Assembly (NCBI GenBank): GCA_963662175.1
Contig: OY759216.1
Span: 36,597,087-36,661,086 of the forward strand
Direction of reading: 5' to 3'
DNA length: 64,000 nt
From: Aradus depressus
Lineage: Eukaryota > Arthropoda > Insecta > Hemiptera > Aradidae
Part shown: positions 10,561-20,603 of the stretch, in pieces
Layout: each line of letters starts with the position of its first letter
How positions within the stretch are numbered: the first letter of the stretch is position 1
Notes under the pieces: model-generated
Database searches by the model: none
What the model saw: the letters and a program-made list of their open reading frames with translations, nothing else
Told to the model about the DNA's origin: nothing
Translations under genes and position numbers: made by a program

Positions 10561-10710
10561 TCTCCGGTCCGCTCTGATCTGCCTCCAATCATATGTCTGC
10601 ATATGACCACCTATTTTTCTTGTTTTTTATTATTATTTACTTTTAGAAAATAAATAAATAAATAAAAAATATATAGTGATAGGTAATGTAAAATACGCTA
10701 GATTGGCGCT

Positions 10711-10944
10711 ATGACCCTGGCTGTTGCGTGCCAAACAAAAAACCAAATACTACTACTACCTATCAGACTACTCCTCGTCTTCGGCAAGGTATTGGAAACC
10801 CTCATCTTCACTACGATTCAAGCGCAAGTTCATGCCTTCGTACCCCATAATAGGCAATTCAGATGCTTGAGAGGCAGATCCACCGAGGATGCATTGAGGA
10901 AGTATGCTCTCTGCGTCTTCTTCGATATCGCGTATTTGCGCTGA
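10711..10944 (+). pseudogene. R1-like LINE reverse transcriptase, fingers to palm fragment
   Basis: The frame reads PIRLLLVFGKVLETLIFTTI, then a Q-F-x-C-L-R-G-R-S-T-E-D-A-L segment (RT motif with G-R-S-T-E-D) and FFDIAYLR, the start of the F-x-D motif. This matches the R1/LOA type YRPI-LLPVFGKVLE...GRSTEDAL...FFDI. It is likely the continuation of 10060-10560. The YADD box is absent. Confidence 0.65.
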
Positions 10945-10949
10945 TCTGA

Positions 10950-11436
10950 GTTTGCGGTGAAAACTCTACATCGAATTTATACATGATTTCTACACGATTA
11001 CACGATTTTCCCTATACTTCTTGTGGCTGGGGTTGTAATAAAATAATTAGAAGTAAGAAAACCCTATTCACAAGTGGGAATTCATAAAAATTTAATCGTG
11101 ACTATATAACAACAGAAATCAACTTTTCCTGAGGCATCAAGAATTTTAATTGACTCCCACGTTAAGGCCATTGACATATTGTAAAAATGCACTATATATA
11201 TATATAGTATGTAGCTAGGAAAATATTGATTATTTTAATTTCCCGGGAGAGGCCAAATTTAGTTAATTAAAGAGTTCTGGATCCCTTGATGATAGAACAT
11301 GCACGGAGCTCTTGGGTTGATTCAACACGGTGTGACAATATCTCTCCCTGGTTAGCTAGGGCGTTTCGTGACCAACACTACTCCTAATAGTTAAATTAAT
11401 TAAAATTACTAATTGCCATCACCTGTAGAGTGTTGC
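10950..11436. other. Intron sequence with no clear feature
   Basis: Mixed AT-rich sequence with a short TATATATATA run at 11196-11206. The stretch 10964-11042 includes a weak P/Q-like end (ACGATTTTCCCTATACTTCT). Confidence 0.3.
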
Positions 11437-11578
11437 CAGGCCAGGATCTATGGTGGGCCCCAGGCTAGGATCTCTGGTGGATCCCCAGGCCAGGATCTCT
11501 GGTAGGTCCCCAGAGCAAGATCTCTGGTGGATCCCCAGGCCAGGATCTCTGGTGGATCCCTAGGCCAGGATCTCTAGC
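11437..11578. repeat. 25-bp tandem array (GGATCTCTGGTGG... type), ~5 units
   Basis: The unit GGTGGATCCCCAGGCCAGGA plus TCTCT repeats about five times with point changes. Each unit carries a GGATC/GATCC pair, so the array is full of GATC sites and can fold locally. No reading-frame conservation is implied. Confidence 0.85.
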
Positions 11579-11619
11579 ATCTAAAGTTTCGTTTAATAAA
11601 ACTATATACCGCTTTAATC

Positions 11620-11860
11620 ATCTTTCCCTCTGGCCGATTTGGCTGAAATTCAATAGATGTCATTCTCAGAGACTAATTTTTGCGATCCTATTCCACCCAC
11701 GATTTCATGTAGATGTGCTCATTAAATTTTCAGTTATTAGTGTTTTTGTATTAAGCACCCCCCCCCCCCCCCCCCTCCCCCTTCCCCCCAAACTTCCAAT
11801 GTCGATATGTTTGTTCTATTGGGAGTTACCACAAACACACACAAAACGTGAAATTTTGTT
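11620..11860 (+). repeat. Family P with expanded C-tract
   Basis: P modules (CTGGCCGATTTGGCTGAAAT, ATTTTCAGTTATTAGTG, TTCTATTGGGAGTTACC). The usual CCCCCT of the GAGTTGAGCC module has expanded to a run of about 19 C at 11758-11776. Confidence 0.7.
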
Positions 11861-12245
11861 GAAAACCTTTGCATGAAAAAATACATTACAGACGGAGCTA
11901 TTGAGACTTTTCCATAGATACAGAAATACAGTGTATATGTTTGTCACGGTGGCTACCTGTAAACAGCTAAATATTGAAGGAATCAATAAATTGTTCAAAC
12001 AAAAGTTGTGGGGAGTTTAACAATATTGTCCTCCAACATCATTAGCACTTTTTTCAATATTAATTGAGATTATGGGCTTTACATTCGAATGACTCCAACC
12101 AAAATGCAAATGAGTGACGAATAAATGCAAAATTTTGTTAAATTAAACTTAACATTAAGTTTCATAAATGTTCTGTAAATAACCAAATGGCACCGTTATA
12201 AAGGCAAGGCTGATATGGACAATAAAAACTTTAAAAAAAATTCTA
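11861..12245. other. Intron sequence, nothing recognised
   Basis: AT-rich with no hairpin end, domain or repeat unit that I can match. Confidence 0.3.
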
Positions 12246-12352
12246 CATCATAAATATTCTAAAGACTGCCTGATGATGAGGTAACCTCTAAAGCTGGCTA
12301 CCACATTATAATGAAATATGTGAAAGGACAAACTACATTTTTATTGCAACCA
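12246..12352 (+). mobile_element. Penelope-like 3' terminal segment with hammerhead-like motif (family B)
   Basis: AGACTGCCTGATGATGAGGT, then AACCTCTAAAGCTGGCTACC and AATGAAATATGTGAAAGGAC, matches segments at 43620-43690 and 48110-48215. Core: CTGATGA, stem GAGG/CCTC (sharing a GTAA-like loop), TAAA in place of GAAA, and a short stem AGC/GCT. The 48 kb copy lies just downstream of a GIY-YIG-like C-terminus, so this is likely the end of a Penelope-like element. Confidence 0.5.
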
Positions 12353-12413
12353 GTGAAATAATCACTTCTCAGTACATCAGTCATTTTCACATTTATAGTA
12401 TTTAGTTTAAAAA

Positions 12414-12610
12414 ATGAATAGTGGAAGAGCTTCTCTATTCAGACAGCTTTGCCTATTGAGACAGCAGTCAATGACAAGACCACTCTCCACATTACTTCCA
12501 GGCCCCTGGGCCTGTTCAAACTTGAAGCGTTGTCTGCGTGGGAGACCATTGTTGTCAATGTCTAGCGTAGCTCTTGGGGCATTCCCTCAACGAAAAGGTG
12601 GGATGAGCAT
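12414..12610 (-). pseudogene. Coding-like fragment, not recognised
   Basis: Sequence complexity and GC rise here. The minus strand reads SSHLFVEGMPQELR, a stop, then a long open stretch including SLNRPRGLEVMWRVVLSL; the plus strand is also open. I do not recognise it. It may be a fragment of a retroelement gag-like protein or a captured gene piece. One in-frame stop and no splice signals argue against a live exon. Confidence 0.25.
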
Positions 12611-12752
12611 CGATGGTCGATGGTTGGAAAACATCAACGTTCGATGGTTCTGTATCGATGTTTACCTGCCATTGATGGTTTTGAGGCGATGTTATTCTTT
12701 TGGAAATTCGTTGAATTTTTGATAAAATTATAGATAAGAAATATCACTTATT

Positions 12753-13581
12753 AATTTTTTTTTTAAATTTCTTTATTTTGAATATTTACAATCGATAATA
12801 TAAATAAAGTAAATTTGATGTTACAATTGGGAAAAAATAAATAAAAAAATATGTAAAAAAAGTATATATTTATAATAAAAAATGAAGTATAAGAATATTA
12901 TATACCTACATGATAACAAAATAATGGTCTATATATAAAGCTATTATATATACAACAAAGTGAACATATTAAATTTAAATAATAATAAAAAATAATAATA
13001 ACAATGAAATAAAAAACATAAGAAGTCCTTCAGCTCGAGACTCCTCGAAACACCTGCGGTTCTTTGTCATCCCTATCTCTCCAAATCAATGGTGTTCCCT
13101 CCCTGTCCTCTCGCCTCGTCAGTCACTGTCCTGCAGTGGAGGCAGGCCAAGAAGGAAAGGAGAGCTAAAGTGAGAGAAGTACATGGCGGAAGAACCTGGT
13201 CACCACCAGCACTCCCTAAATATTTTTGCTAAATTATTATAGTAGCAGGTATCTCGGCCAGCGCCCCCTTAGTCTTCGGGGGGGTTGATCTGGATGGGAA
13301 TGGGATGACAAGAGTCGAGCAACTGGATTAATATGGGAAGAAAGGTTACTGTGGAATTTGGAGAATCGGGACTTGATGAGGTCAATAACAAAAGGAATTT
13401 TTAAGTCATTATTGACGGTAAGGTTGGAAACATAGAAGGGAGCATCGACAATTGTTCTTAAGACTTTGAATTGGAAGGACCGGATACGCTTGATGTTAGA
13501 TGGCTTAGAATAATAATTATTAACGTATACTTTATGATTATTTTCCGTTTGGAAAAATAAAATAAATAAGTTTGAGCTCAT
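12753..13581 (-). pseudogene. Jockey-type LINE: ORF2 C-terminus, 3' UTR and A-tail
   Basis: The minus-strand frame 13581-13237 contains FQFKVLRTIVDAPFYVSN and DLKIPFVIDLI, then HINPVARLLSSHSHPDQPPR and RRLRGRWPRYLLL: the terminal domain after RT in Jockey elements (QSK-x-LR-x-IVNAP-x-YVSN...). Downstream is the 3' UTR, ending TTGTAAATATTCAAAATAAA and then A-rich sequence at about 12760, the same 3' end as at 14820-14893. It is 5'-truncated and dead. At least five more pieces of this domain occur in the window. Confidence 0.75.
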
Positions 13582-13852
13582 TGTATCATTGGAAGATGGG
13601 AGCGCATATTGTCACTATATATATATTGCCTGCACTAGAACTGAGTAAATACTACATAGATAGCCAAATACGAGAGGCTCCTAGCTATTCACCTTTCCGA
13701 GATAGCCAGTATCTATTTGATATATGTGTCTGTTTTTTGAACAACCAGCGGTCGGTATAAGAAAGTACTGTTACACAAATTTTTGAAGCGATTAATTAAA
13801 AGATAAATAATTTTGTGAATTATGATGAAAGTAATGAAGCAAAAAGCCTTAC

Positions 13853-13947
13853 CTGGTGAATACCAAACACAGTAAAGTTGCAGACAGTATCATGAGCTGC
13901 TGAGACAGTGCAGACTGAGACTTCTGCATGGCTCGATGGAGGTCATT
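13853..13947 (-). CDS. SLO2: SLO2/KCNT potassium channel exon: S4-S5 linker and S5
   Basis: Sixth (most 3') exon found, 95 bp. Acceptor CCAATTTCAG at the 13948 side, donor CAG|gtaagg at the 13852 side. It encodes NDLHRAMQKSQSALSQ, then QLMILSATLLCLVFT, the amphipathic S4-S5 linker followed by the S5 helix of Slack/SLO2 channels. It ends after two bases (AG) of the next codon; insect SLO2 has Ser there, before the VCG of the outer S5. The next exon (pore helix, GYGD filter, S6) should lie at lower coordinates, but I found nothing like it between 1 and 13852, so that intron exceeds 13.8 kb. Confidence 0.93.
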
Positions 13948-14011
13948 CTGAAATTGGAACATTGAATATTGAAATATCAGCATCTTCCAAGGGTACAATA
14001 AATTTAAAAAA

Positions 14012-14638
14012 GTCGTCGGTGAATCACCAGCAACTTCCTCAGAACGAATTAATTAACTTTTGGCTCCCCTTCCAAAACCATTCGACCGAAACAGGCACCT
14101 AAATTCTCATATTAACTTTTTTGTCGATAAATTCAATACATTGGCAGTTATTAAGGTTTTTGAATTGAGCCCCCTTCCCTATATCTGAAATTTGTCAGGT
14201 CTTCATTGGGTTTTGACTTTAAATATAAAAATTCATGTCGGTACATTCAGTAGATCGGCAGGTATTGGGGTTTATGAGTTGAGCCCCCCTTCCTTGCCAA
14301 TTCAGCTGAAAATTGATGTGTCGTCGTTATAGAGTTTTGAACACACATATGAAATTTTATATCAACACAGTAATTTTACAATGGTTAAAAAAGTTTTTGA
14401 GTTAAGCCTCACCCCTAATCCTCCCCTCTCTTTTAGCTGATTTGGCAAAAAATTGGTAAGTGTCGTCGTTAGAGGGTTTTGGTCACACATATAAAATTTT
14501 GTGTTGATACAATTATTCTATCGGGAGTTATCGTGTTCATAGAGGTCGGAAAACATGAAACTTCGTTGAAAATTTCGCATCATAACTGCCCGATTACATA
14601 ACTTCTCCTATACTTCGTATAGCTGAGTAGAAAAGTAA
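14012..14638 (+). mobile_element. Family P, near full-length copy
   Basis: Begins with the palindromic left end GTCGGTGAATCACC, then ACTTCCTCAGAACGAATTAA, three internal modules, a GGTCGGAAAACATGAAA segment, and ends in GATTACATAACTTCTCCTAT and the hairpin half GTATAGCTGAG. Length about 627 bp, no ORF. This and 23863-24530 are the best templates for the family. The copy begins 65 bp from the SLO2 exon at 13853-13947, just upstream of its acceptor. Confidence 0.8.
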
Positions 14639-14699
14639 AGTAAAAAATGTTGACCAGAAACGACCACCAAGCTTTCTCTATATTAATAACAAGCAAGTT

Positions 14700-14893
14700 T
14701 TAATAATTTATTTATTTTATTTATTTTTTATATATATTTTTTTTGTACATAACTATATGCTTTCGATGTATTTTTTCTTTATTTATTTATTTATTTTTTC
14801 TTTGTTCTATGTATCATTCACCAAATTTACTTATGGTTATACCAATTGTAAATATTCAAAATAAAGTTATTAAAAAAAAAAAAAAAAAAAAAA
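14700..14893 (+). mobile_element. Jockey-type LINE 3' end with poly-A
   Basis: TTTATTTATT-rich 3' UTR ending ACCAATTGTAAATATTCAAA, ATAAAG, then about 20 A. It matches the 3' ends at 12753 (minus) and 33570. The AATAAAG and A-run indicate target-primed reverse transcription of a polyadenylated RNA. No coding part remains. Confidence 0.65.
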
Positions 14894-15250
14894 TATATGG
14901 AAATATATCATATTAACGGGAAGATTAAATGTCAACTAAGCCTGAAGTCAGAACAGAAATCTTGGCAAACGATGAATAAAAGTAGATACCTATATCTAAA
15001 CGGTTTAATAAATATGTAAGATGAAAAGTATAAAGTACATTTGTAGAAATGTATTCAACCCTAGCTCGTTAGTGATCATTATTTTCGCTCGTCATACTCA
15101 AAAACTAACCAGATTCTAAGCTGGATCAAACGGCAATTAAAATATATCGGTTCAAGAGTTGTGCAAACATTTATTTAAATGGATTCAAGCCGGCCTCTTC
15201 TGGGAAAGGATTGTTTTACAAAGTAGGCGTAACTTTGACAGTAAGTTATT
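14894..15250. other. Intron sequence, nothing recognised
   Basis: AT-rich; no unit shared with the other families could be read. Confidence 0.3.
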
Positions 15251-15300
15251 CGTTCCGGGGAAGTACATTACTGGCGATTCACCGACAATTTTTTTGTTCT
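15251..15300 (-). repeat. Family P left-end scrap
   Basis: GGGGAAGTACATTACTGGCG followed by ATTCACCGACAATTTTTTT is the inverted P left end alone. Confidence 0.65.
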
Positions 15301-15469
15301 TCCTTATATTTATTTATCATTGAATATGCCATTTATCATTTAACATTATTTTTATTATCCACCAATTTTTTTCTTTTTTTTATCATAATATACCCAATAA
15401 AATTTTAAAAAATAAGTAGAGTAAAAAAATATCCACTAGGAATGAAACTAGAAACAGGGTTCACACATA

Positions 15470-15690
15470 ATTCATAGTGCTGCCCCACCCGCTGTGGAGA
15501 TATCGTATTTCTGCACTAAGACTGTCCCGTCCCATCTTCTCTGGCTGTTACATGTCGGTCGTAAATAAAGATATTACCCCTCAAGTGATCTTCCTTAGGG
15601 AGCTCCATCAAACTTCTCCACCATTACGTTTTCCTTCTTTTCTCTGTTTGTCCAGAAGCTCTAATGCTATGTTCACATGTGCCATTTAAA
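15470..15690. other. Unclassified GC-richer repeat-like patch
   Basis: ACTGTCCCGTCCCATCTTCT, GGAGCTCCATCAAACTTCTC and CTCTGTTTGTCCAGAAGC have the feel of LINE 3' UTR, but I could not match them to a coding fragment. Confidence 0.25.
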
Positions 15691-15954
15691 TTGAGAAAAA
15701 AATAATGGAATATTTTCCAATTAAATTAATTTAAAATTTTTTCAAAATATGAACCGAATTTAGGGGTAGATTTTGAGGATTCTTGCAGATTCTTGCACCT
15801 ATATTATAACTTAGATTTGATTATTTAGCTGAAGCCGAAGAAAAATTTAGACCACGTTACTTCGGGGCCTGAGTACATTTTACAAGATACCGCATATATT
15901 CATGACCTAATGAAAACTCTCTCTAGATAAAAATTATAAAGGAAACTGAAAGGC

Positions 15955-16140
15955 ATATTTTATATATATGCGATTTTTCGCAAATGGCCGGAGCGGAATG
16001 CCGAAAACCCTCCAACAGTGTAGTTTTTAAATCCATTGTTTTAGTAATTTGCTTAATTTACTCGAAAACGATAAGTCCTAACGAAAAATTTGCTTCCGCC
16101 AAAAATATTCCTTATTACATTAATTACAATAAGTTTAAAA
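15955..16140 (-). repeat. Family Q internal segment, minus strand
   Basis: TATATGCGATTTTTCGCAAA, ATGCCGAAAACCCTCC and TTACTCGAAAACGATAAGTC align in order with 20695-20825 of the left arm of the Q palindrome, at lower identity. Confidence 0.6.
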
Positions 16141-16184
16141 TATATTTTTGTGATTGGTAGTTTCTATTAAAAAGGATAATATAG

Positions 16185-16855
16185 AGGGCGCCGGTAGCTC
16201 AGAATGTAGCGTGCTGATCGCGGCTTCGAAACCCGGCCGAGGCCCTTATTTTATATGAGAGGTCGAATGGATCCGAGTTTATGCGATGTCAGGTCCTCGT
16301 TAAAAACTCTGGGAGTTTACCCTTAGAAAACTAAACCTGGGAATGCAACATTTAGGACTCCGACAATAGAGCTAACAGGAAAAGGATAAGAGCATTGGAT
16401 GCTTAGGTCCCTACATGTACCAAAACAGCCCCAATACATCTATTTCGCGTGATTTTGTTAGTTACACAGGTAACACACTAACTATACTTGAGATAACACT
16501 TCCCTACTATATAGAGGGCACCGGTAGCTCAGTGGTATGCGTGCTTGTCTTCTTAGCTTAAGGTCGTGGGTTCGAAACTCAGCAGAGGCCCTTATTTTAT
16601 TTTATTTTATCTGGGAGGTAAAATAAACATAAGCACGCCGTCCTTCGGATGGGACGTCAAGCGATGGTCCCGAATCTGTACGCTGTCAAGTATTCGATAA
16701 AGACCCCTGCCCAAGGTGAATAAAAATTTAGGGTAGGCAAAATTTAGGACTTCCACGGTAGAGTGGGCTCATGTCCACCAGAGTGACGAAAGAGCGCTCT
16801 GGTAGTAGGCGATATGACATCGTAGTTAGAGCCCGGGCATGAGTCATAATAACTA
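16185..16855 (+). mobile_element. SINE-1 head-to-tail dimer (16187-16512 and 16513-16855)
   Basis: Two tRNA-like heads (GGCGCCGGTAGCTCAG at 16188, GGCACCGGTAGCTCAGTGG at 16518) lie in the same orientation about 330 bp apart. The first unit has a compressed body, then a distinct 3' part (GGATAAGAGCATTGGATGC, TCTATTTCGCGTGATTTTGT, TACTTGAGATAACACTTCCC) leading straight into the second, nearly complete unit, which ends GGGCATGAGTCATAATAACT. The same arrangement occurs in reverse at 19985-20600. The dimer is therefore a transposing unit or an old duplication. Confidence 0.75.
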
Positions 16856-16904
16856 AATATGTGATTGGAAATGTAATTTGGACTGTAGTGTGTTCTGGGC
16901 CATG

Positions 16905-17140
16905 GTAAACAAATAAAAATACTAGATCACTCTCTCTCCCTATACTCAAATTGATTTCATACTACCGTATACTGGGTGTATATACACACACTCAAACAAT
17001 TACGCTGTACAATGAAACAAAGGTAATTGTTGACGCTAACACATTTCTTTCATATACCGAGTTACGTCAGTATGAAATGAATTTGAGAGGAAGGAAGGGC
17101 AGGGAGAATGATCTGTACCAATGTATAAGAAAGCCCTTTA
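16905..17140. repeat. Family R repeat
   Basis: Family R is about 230 bp with imperfect inverted ends (GATCACTCTCTCTCCCT on one side; GAGAATGATCTGTACCAATG and TATAAGAAAG on the other) and an internal CAGTATGAAATGAATTTGAG. Other copies are at 18838-19100, 43997-44215 and 47208-47408. Confidence 0.6.
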
Positions 17141-17532
17141 AATCGCAAAAAAACTGAGTTTTTTCGCCCCTTTACAAAAATTATATCCCTTTTATCTTAA
17201 TAACATTGTGTTTTTACATTGGACTAGACACCAGTATGTTATCCAGTTATGGCCACATTACATATTTTTTTCACATGTATGGAGATAAATAAAATTATGG
17301 AGCTTATATAACTTGGGAGAATCTCCTCTCGGTTTACGCCACCACAAAAGCACTGAAATATAATAGTCTGTACTACTCTACTATACTCATAACCAGTTCG
17401 TTATAAAACTGAGACAGGACATAACTTCTCTCGTCAATAGTGAACAATGACATACAAGATCATAGCGAATTGAGAACTAATGATTTTCTTTCTCAAAAAT
17501 TACTTTAAATCTAAAAGTGACGCAGTACTTAC

Positions 17533-17616
17533 GAACATGTTTTCAAGTGACTTCTTGGCGAGCCAACAATTGAGAAAGACTGGAATAAAAAGATTCCGGC
17601 AGGCGGGGAATGAGAT
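17533..17616 (-). CDS. SLO2: SLO2/KCNT potassium channel exon: S3-S4 and S4
   Basis: Fifth exon found, 84 bp (28 codons), phase 0 at both ends. Acceptor CTGATTTCAG, donor gtaagt. It encodes [14 protein letters not shown], then [14 protein letters not shown], the S4 region of Slack/SLO2 channels. As known for this family, S4 lacks the regular Arg ladder of voltage sensors, and that is visible here ([15 protein letters not shown] has only two basic residues). It joins in frame to FAFT of the previous exon and NDLH of the next. Intron to the previous exon 15.7 kb, to the next 3.6 kb. Confidence 0.95.
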
Positions 17617-17839
17617 CTGAAATCAGAAATTTGCTTTATTAGAATAAAAATACATGTAAATTTAAATAAGTAGAAATACATAAAAAATATTTTTGTTTTT
17701 GCCCACATACAACAATTTCGCTCATTGTGTTATAAAAACACTAGCAGGTTACCAGACATTAGCTAGGTTACTAACGATATCTACCTACGTAGCAATTTGA
17801 AACATGAATTTAGAAATAAGTTGCAATTTTCAATAACTT

Positions 17840-18275
17840 TCAGTGATAGTGGTTCGTGACCCCCTCCTCAGCACAAATGGAAATTTTTGATTCCTCACTA
17901 TTTAATAGACCTTTAAAACGATTTTTTAATCAATTTCAATTTAAAACTCGAAACCCATATTAACAGTGGCTTCCCCCAATCGCGTCAAATCCATATGATC
18001 AAAATGTGGAAATTTGATTACTACATTTTTGGTTTCGTACAATAACCTCGAAAAGTCAATCGCTAAAGAGCCATCTATGTTTGAACCGGGCTTTAAGGAT
18101 GATATTTGTGAAATTTCATGAACATCTGTTAAAGAGGTACTGATACTATTCATTTTATATTTTGCCACCACCTCTCCCCTCCTGATCAAATATTTGGAAT
18201 GCCACTTAAAGATCGAATCGAGCTTATAAGGAAGCATCATGTGAAATTTAATTAAAATCGATTCAGCAGTCAATT
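17840..18275. repeat. Family T repeat, longer copy
   Basis: TGACCCCCTCCTCAGCACAA, TTGATTCCTCACTATTTAAT and GATTACTACATTTTTGGTTT correspond to a shorter copy at 53440-53605. The minus strand is open for 110 codons, but the protein has no recognisable features and the copies do not keep the frame, so I do not call a gene. Confidence 0.5.
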
Positions 18276-18416
18276 GTTACAAACTCATGGACAGAACGAT
18301 GATTATCTGTTATAGATACCTTATATGCTGTGGCTACTTTTTTTTTTTTTTTATCTAAAGAGTAAATGTAGTCCTTTTTGAATTTGTAATATATTTTATG
18401 TCCCATGTCCCTTGAT
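18276..18416. other. T-rich spacer
   Basis: Includes a run of about 16 T at 18339-18354; nothing else seen. Confidence 0.3.
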
Positions 18417-18540
18417 TATCTAGTTATTTACGACATCCATGGCCTCGGGAGGGAGTTCTATCTACGAAATAAAATTCACTCCCGGGCGGGATTCGAGTCC
18501 GCAAACCATGGTGAGACCATGCGACCAGAGCCCTACGAGT
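18417..18540 (-). mobile_element. SINE-2 copy, minus strand, head truncated
   Basis: Reverse of the 9036 copy: TTTACGACATCCATGGCCTC, ACTCCCGGGCGGGATTCGAG (B-box complement) and TGGTGAGACCATGCGACC. It stops before the A box. Confidence 0.8.
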
Positions 18541-18837
18541 AATATATTTTAAACATTTTGTTTATATTGTCTACTTGTTTCAATGTGTGCTACGTTTTCT
18601 AAAAAATATGTTTTAGTTGTACAGTAGAGTCTCATTTTGATATATTTTCAACAGTCATGGCCCCCAGACGGTCGTTTCTTCTCCGACACTTCATTTTTAC
18701 CAAGATTGCTTAGCTTCCTTTTGATAAAGTGGGAAGATGTAATAGCCTATGTCTATCAGAAATAAATAGGCTTCATACTTTTAACTTTGTATATTGATGA
18801 TTAAGCTATAAGGTTAAAAAGGTTAATAAAAATATGT
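18541..18837. other. AT-rich intron sequence
   Basis: No recognisable feature apart from GTACAGTAGAGTCTCATTTT at 18619, which resembles a lone pogo-type end without a partner. Confidence 0.3.
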
Positions 18838-19100
18838 TATATGGCCATTACAGAACTTTCTTATACCAACCTCGCTTACAGATCACTCTCTCTCTCTCTC
18901 TCTCCCTGCCCCTTCTCAAAATGCTGGCAGTAGTTATTGGGTAAAAAAAAGTAATGAGTTGACGTCCGCCGTATTTTTTTGTTTCATTGTACAACATAAT
19001 TCTGAGAGTGACTTTCTTATATCCAGTAATACCAGTATGAAATGATTTTGAGAAGTGGGAGGGCGAAAGAGGGGGATCTGTAAGCGTGGTTGGTATAAGA
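18838..19100. repeat. Family R repeat with both ends
   Basis: Left end GGCCATTACAGAACTTTCTT, ATACCAACC. Right end (reverse complement) TCTTATACCAACCACGCTTA. Together they give a terminal inverted repeat of about 20 bp. (TC)n at 18891-18904 lies inside the left end. A LINE 3' end abuts its right side. Confidence 0.7.
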
Positions 19101-19101
19101 T

Positions 19102-19905
19102 GTTGGTTGGTTGGTTGGTTATTTTGGGCGAACAACTGCTTCGGTTATTATCGCCCTATCTTGTTACATTCCTTGCACTAACTAAGCCAGCGAACTCTTA
19201 ATGCAGATGACAGGAACAGACATGAACGGATCCCACAGGGGGCCACGGGGCCCAGGAAAGGCCAAGCACAGGACCAAGGGCGACCAACGAACAGGCAGGC
19301 CGGGCGGAGGGACAAAGACAACGGCACCGCCGGGCCACTCACTCAAGTATATGAAGCATTTAGCTTAATCGTGAAGTTAATGGGACTTGAGGACGAGGGT
19401 GTGCATGTGAGGAAAGCCGTCCACACTCTCCAAGTCAGGGACCGTTCTAGTCCAGAGACCCGGCGGAGCCGCCCCAGGCCCCCCCATCCAGCCAGCCGTG
19501 CCCGCCGGCCATCCGAGGGTCCCACGCAGGACCCCCCCGGGCCCCCAGACCCCCAGGGGGACCCGCCATGGGCTGTTTAGACCCCACTCAACTGGCGGAG
19601 CGACCTAAAACAAGCAAATGATAGCAGACAGTAGAGCTCACATTTTTTGGTATAGCCCAGCTTCTTTTAAGAAATTAATGACTCTATCCAGGATGGAGGG
19701 GCTGTCCCCCAACGCCTCCTCCAGGCTCCTCGGGACATCATTATTTCTGAGAAGGTCTTCATAAAAGGGGCACTCCGAGAATATATGGCATACACTCAGA
19801 GAGAGTTGGCAATGATTGCACCTGGGGGTATAAGATGTAATGGCCTGTAATAGCTTCATCACATATATTTTATTTGTTATCATTTTCATAAAAACTACCA
19901 ATAAC
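19102..19905 (-). pseudogene. I/Nimb-like LINE: ORF2 C-terminus, GC-rich 3' UTR and CCAA-repeat end
   Basis: The minus-strand frame 19901-19638 includes PRCNHCQLSLSVCHIFSECP, then FYEDLLRNNDVPRSLEEALG and a stop after FLKEAGLYQKM. The C-x2-C...H-x4-C knuckle followed by 'L-x-E-x-L-G-D...FL' is typical of I-group LINE C-termini. The 3' UTR is strikingly GC-rich (19190-19600, with long C- and G-runs) and ends at 19102-19121 in CCAACCAACCAACCAAC on the minus strand, a short tandem repeat in place of poly-A, as in several I-clade elements. It abuts the family R copy. Confidence 0.7.
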
Positions 19906-19970
19906 AGTTACTCATGCCCGGGCTTTAACTACAAGGTAATATCGCCTACTACCACAGCGCTCTGGTGAAC
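19906..19970 (-). mobile_element. SINE-1 distal fragment
   Basis: TACTCATGCCCGGGCTTTAA, then AATATCGCCTACTACCACAG, directly before a larger SINE-1 in the same orientation. Confidence 0.7.
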
Positions 19971-19983
19971 AACTACCAATAAT

Positions 19984-20600
19984 AGGTTAGGTTAGGTTTT
20001 ATGACTCATTTCCGGGCTTTAACTACGAGATCATATCGCCTGCTACCAGAGCTCTCTTTCGTCACTATGGTGGACATGAGTCCGACACTACTGTGGGAGT
20101 CCTAAATTTTGCCTACCCCAAATTTTTATTCACCTAGGGCAGGGGTCTTTAACGAGTATCTGACATCGTATAGGCTCGGGACCATCGCTTAACGTCCCAT
20201 CCGAAGGACGGCGTGCTTAAGTTTTTTTTACCTCCCAGATAAACTAAGGGCCTCGGCTGGGTTTCGAACCCACGACCTTAAGCTCAGAAGGCAAGCACGC
20301 ATACCACTGAGCTACCAGCGACCTCTATATGAGGAAGTGTTATCTCAAGTGAAGTAAGAGTGTTACCTGTCTAACTAACAATCTCACGCGAAATAGATAT
20401 ATTGGAAGGGCTGTTGTGGTACATCTAGGAACCTGAGCACCCAATGCTCTTATCCTTTTTCTGTTAGCTCTATTTTCGGAGGCCTAAATGTTGCCTACCC
20501 AGGTTTAGTTACCTAAGGTGAACCCCCAGGTCGGGTTTCGAACCCACGTTCTTGAGCTCAGAAGTCAAGCACGCATACCACTGAGCTACCGGCGCCTTCC
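19984..20600 (-). mobile_element. SINE-1 dimer, minus strand, TTAGG-type tail
   Basis: Full-length unit 19984-20325 (tail GGTTAGGTTAGGTTTTATGA; B box complement GGGTTTCGAACCC; head complement ACTGAGCTACC) joined to a second unit 20326-20600 that carries the same special junction (GAGGAAGTGTTATCTCAAGT, TCTCACGCGAAATAGATATA, CAATGCTCTTATCC) as 16187-16512. The head of the second unit abuts the Q palindrome at 20604. Confidence 0.8.
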
Positions 20601-20603
20601 TAG

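Noticed and set aside
12414..12722. 102-codon ORF as a SLO2 exon
   Set aside because: No similarity to pore, S6 or RCK sequences; on the wrong strand for the gene and without suitable splice sites.
1..13852. Pore exon of SLO2 (GYGD filter)
   Set aside because: I looked for it on the minus strand and saw no matching stretch; it probably lies beyond the window.
17941..18273. 110-codon minus-strand ORF as a gene
   Set aside because: It lies in repeat family T, whose other copy does not keep the frame.
19343..19580. ORFs rich in Pro/Arg in the GC-rich block
   Set aside because: They arise from base composition in the 3' UTR of the I/Nimb-like LINE.
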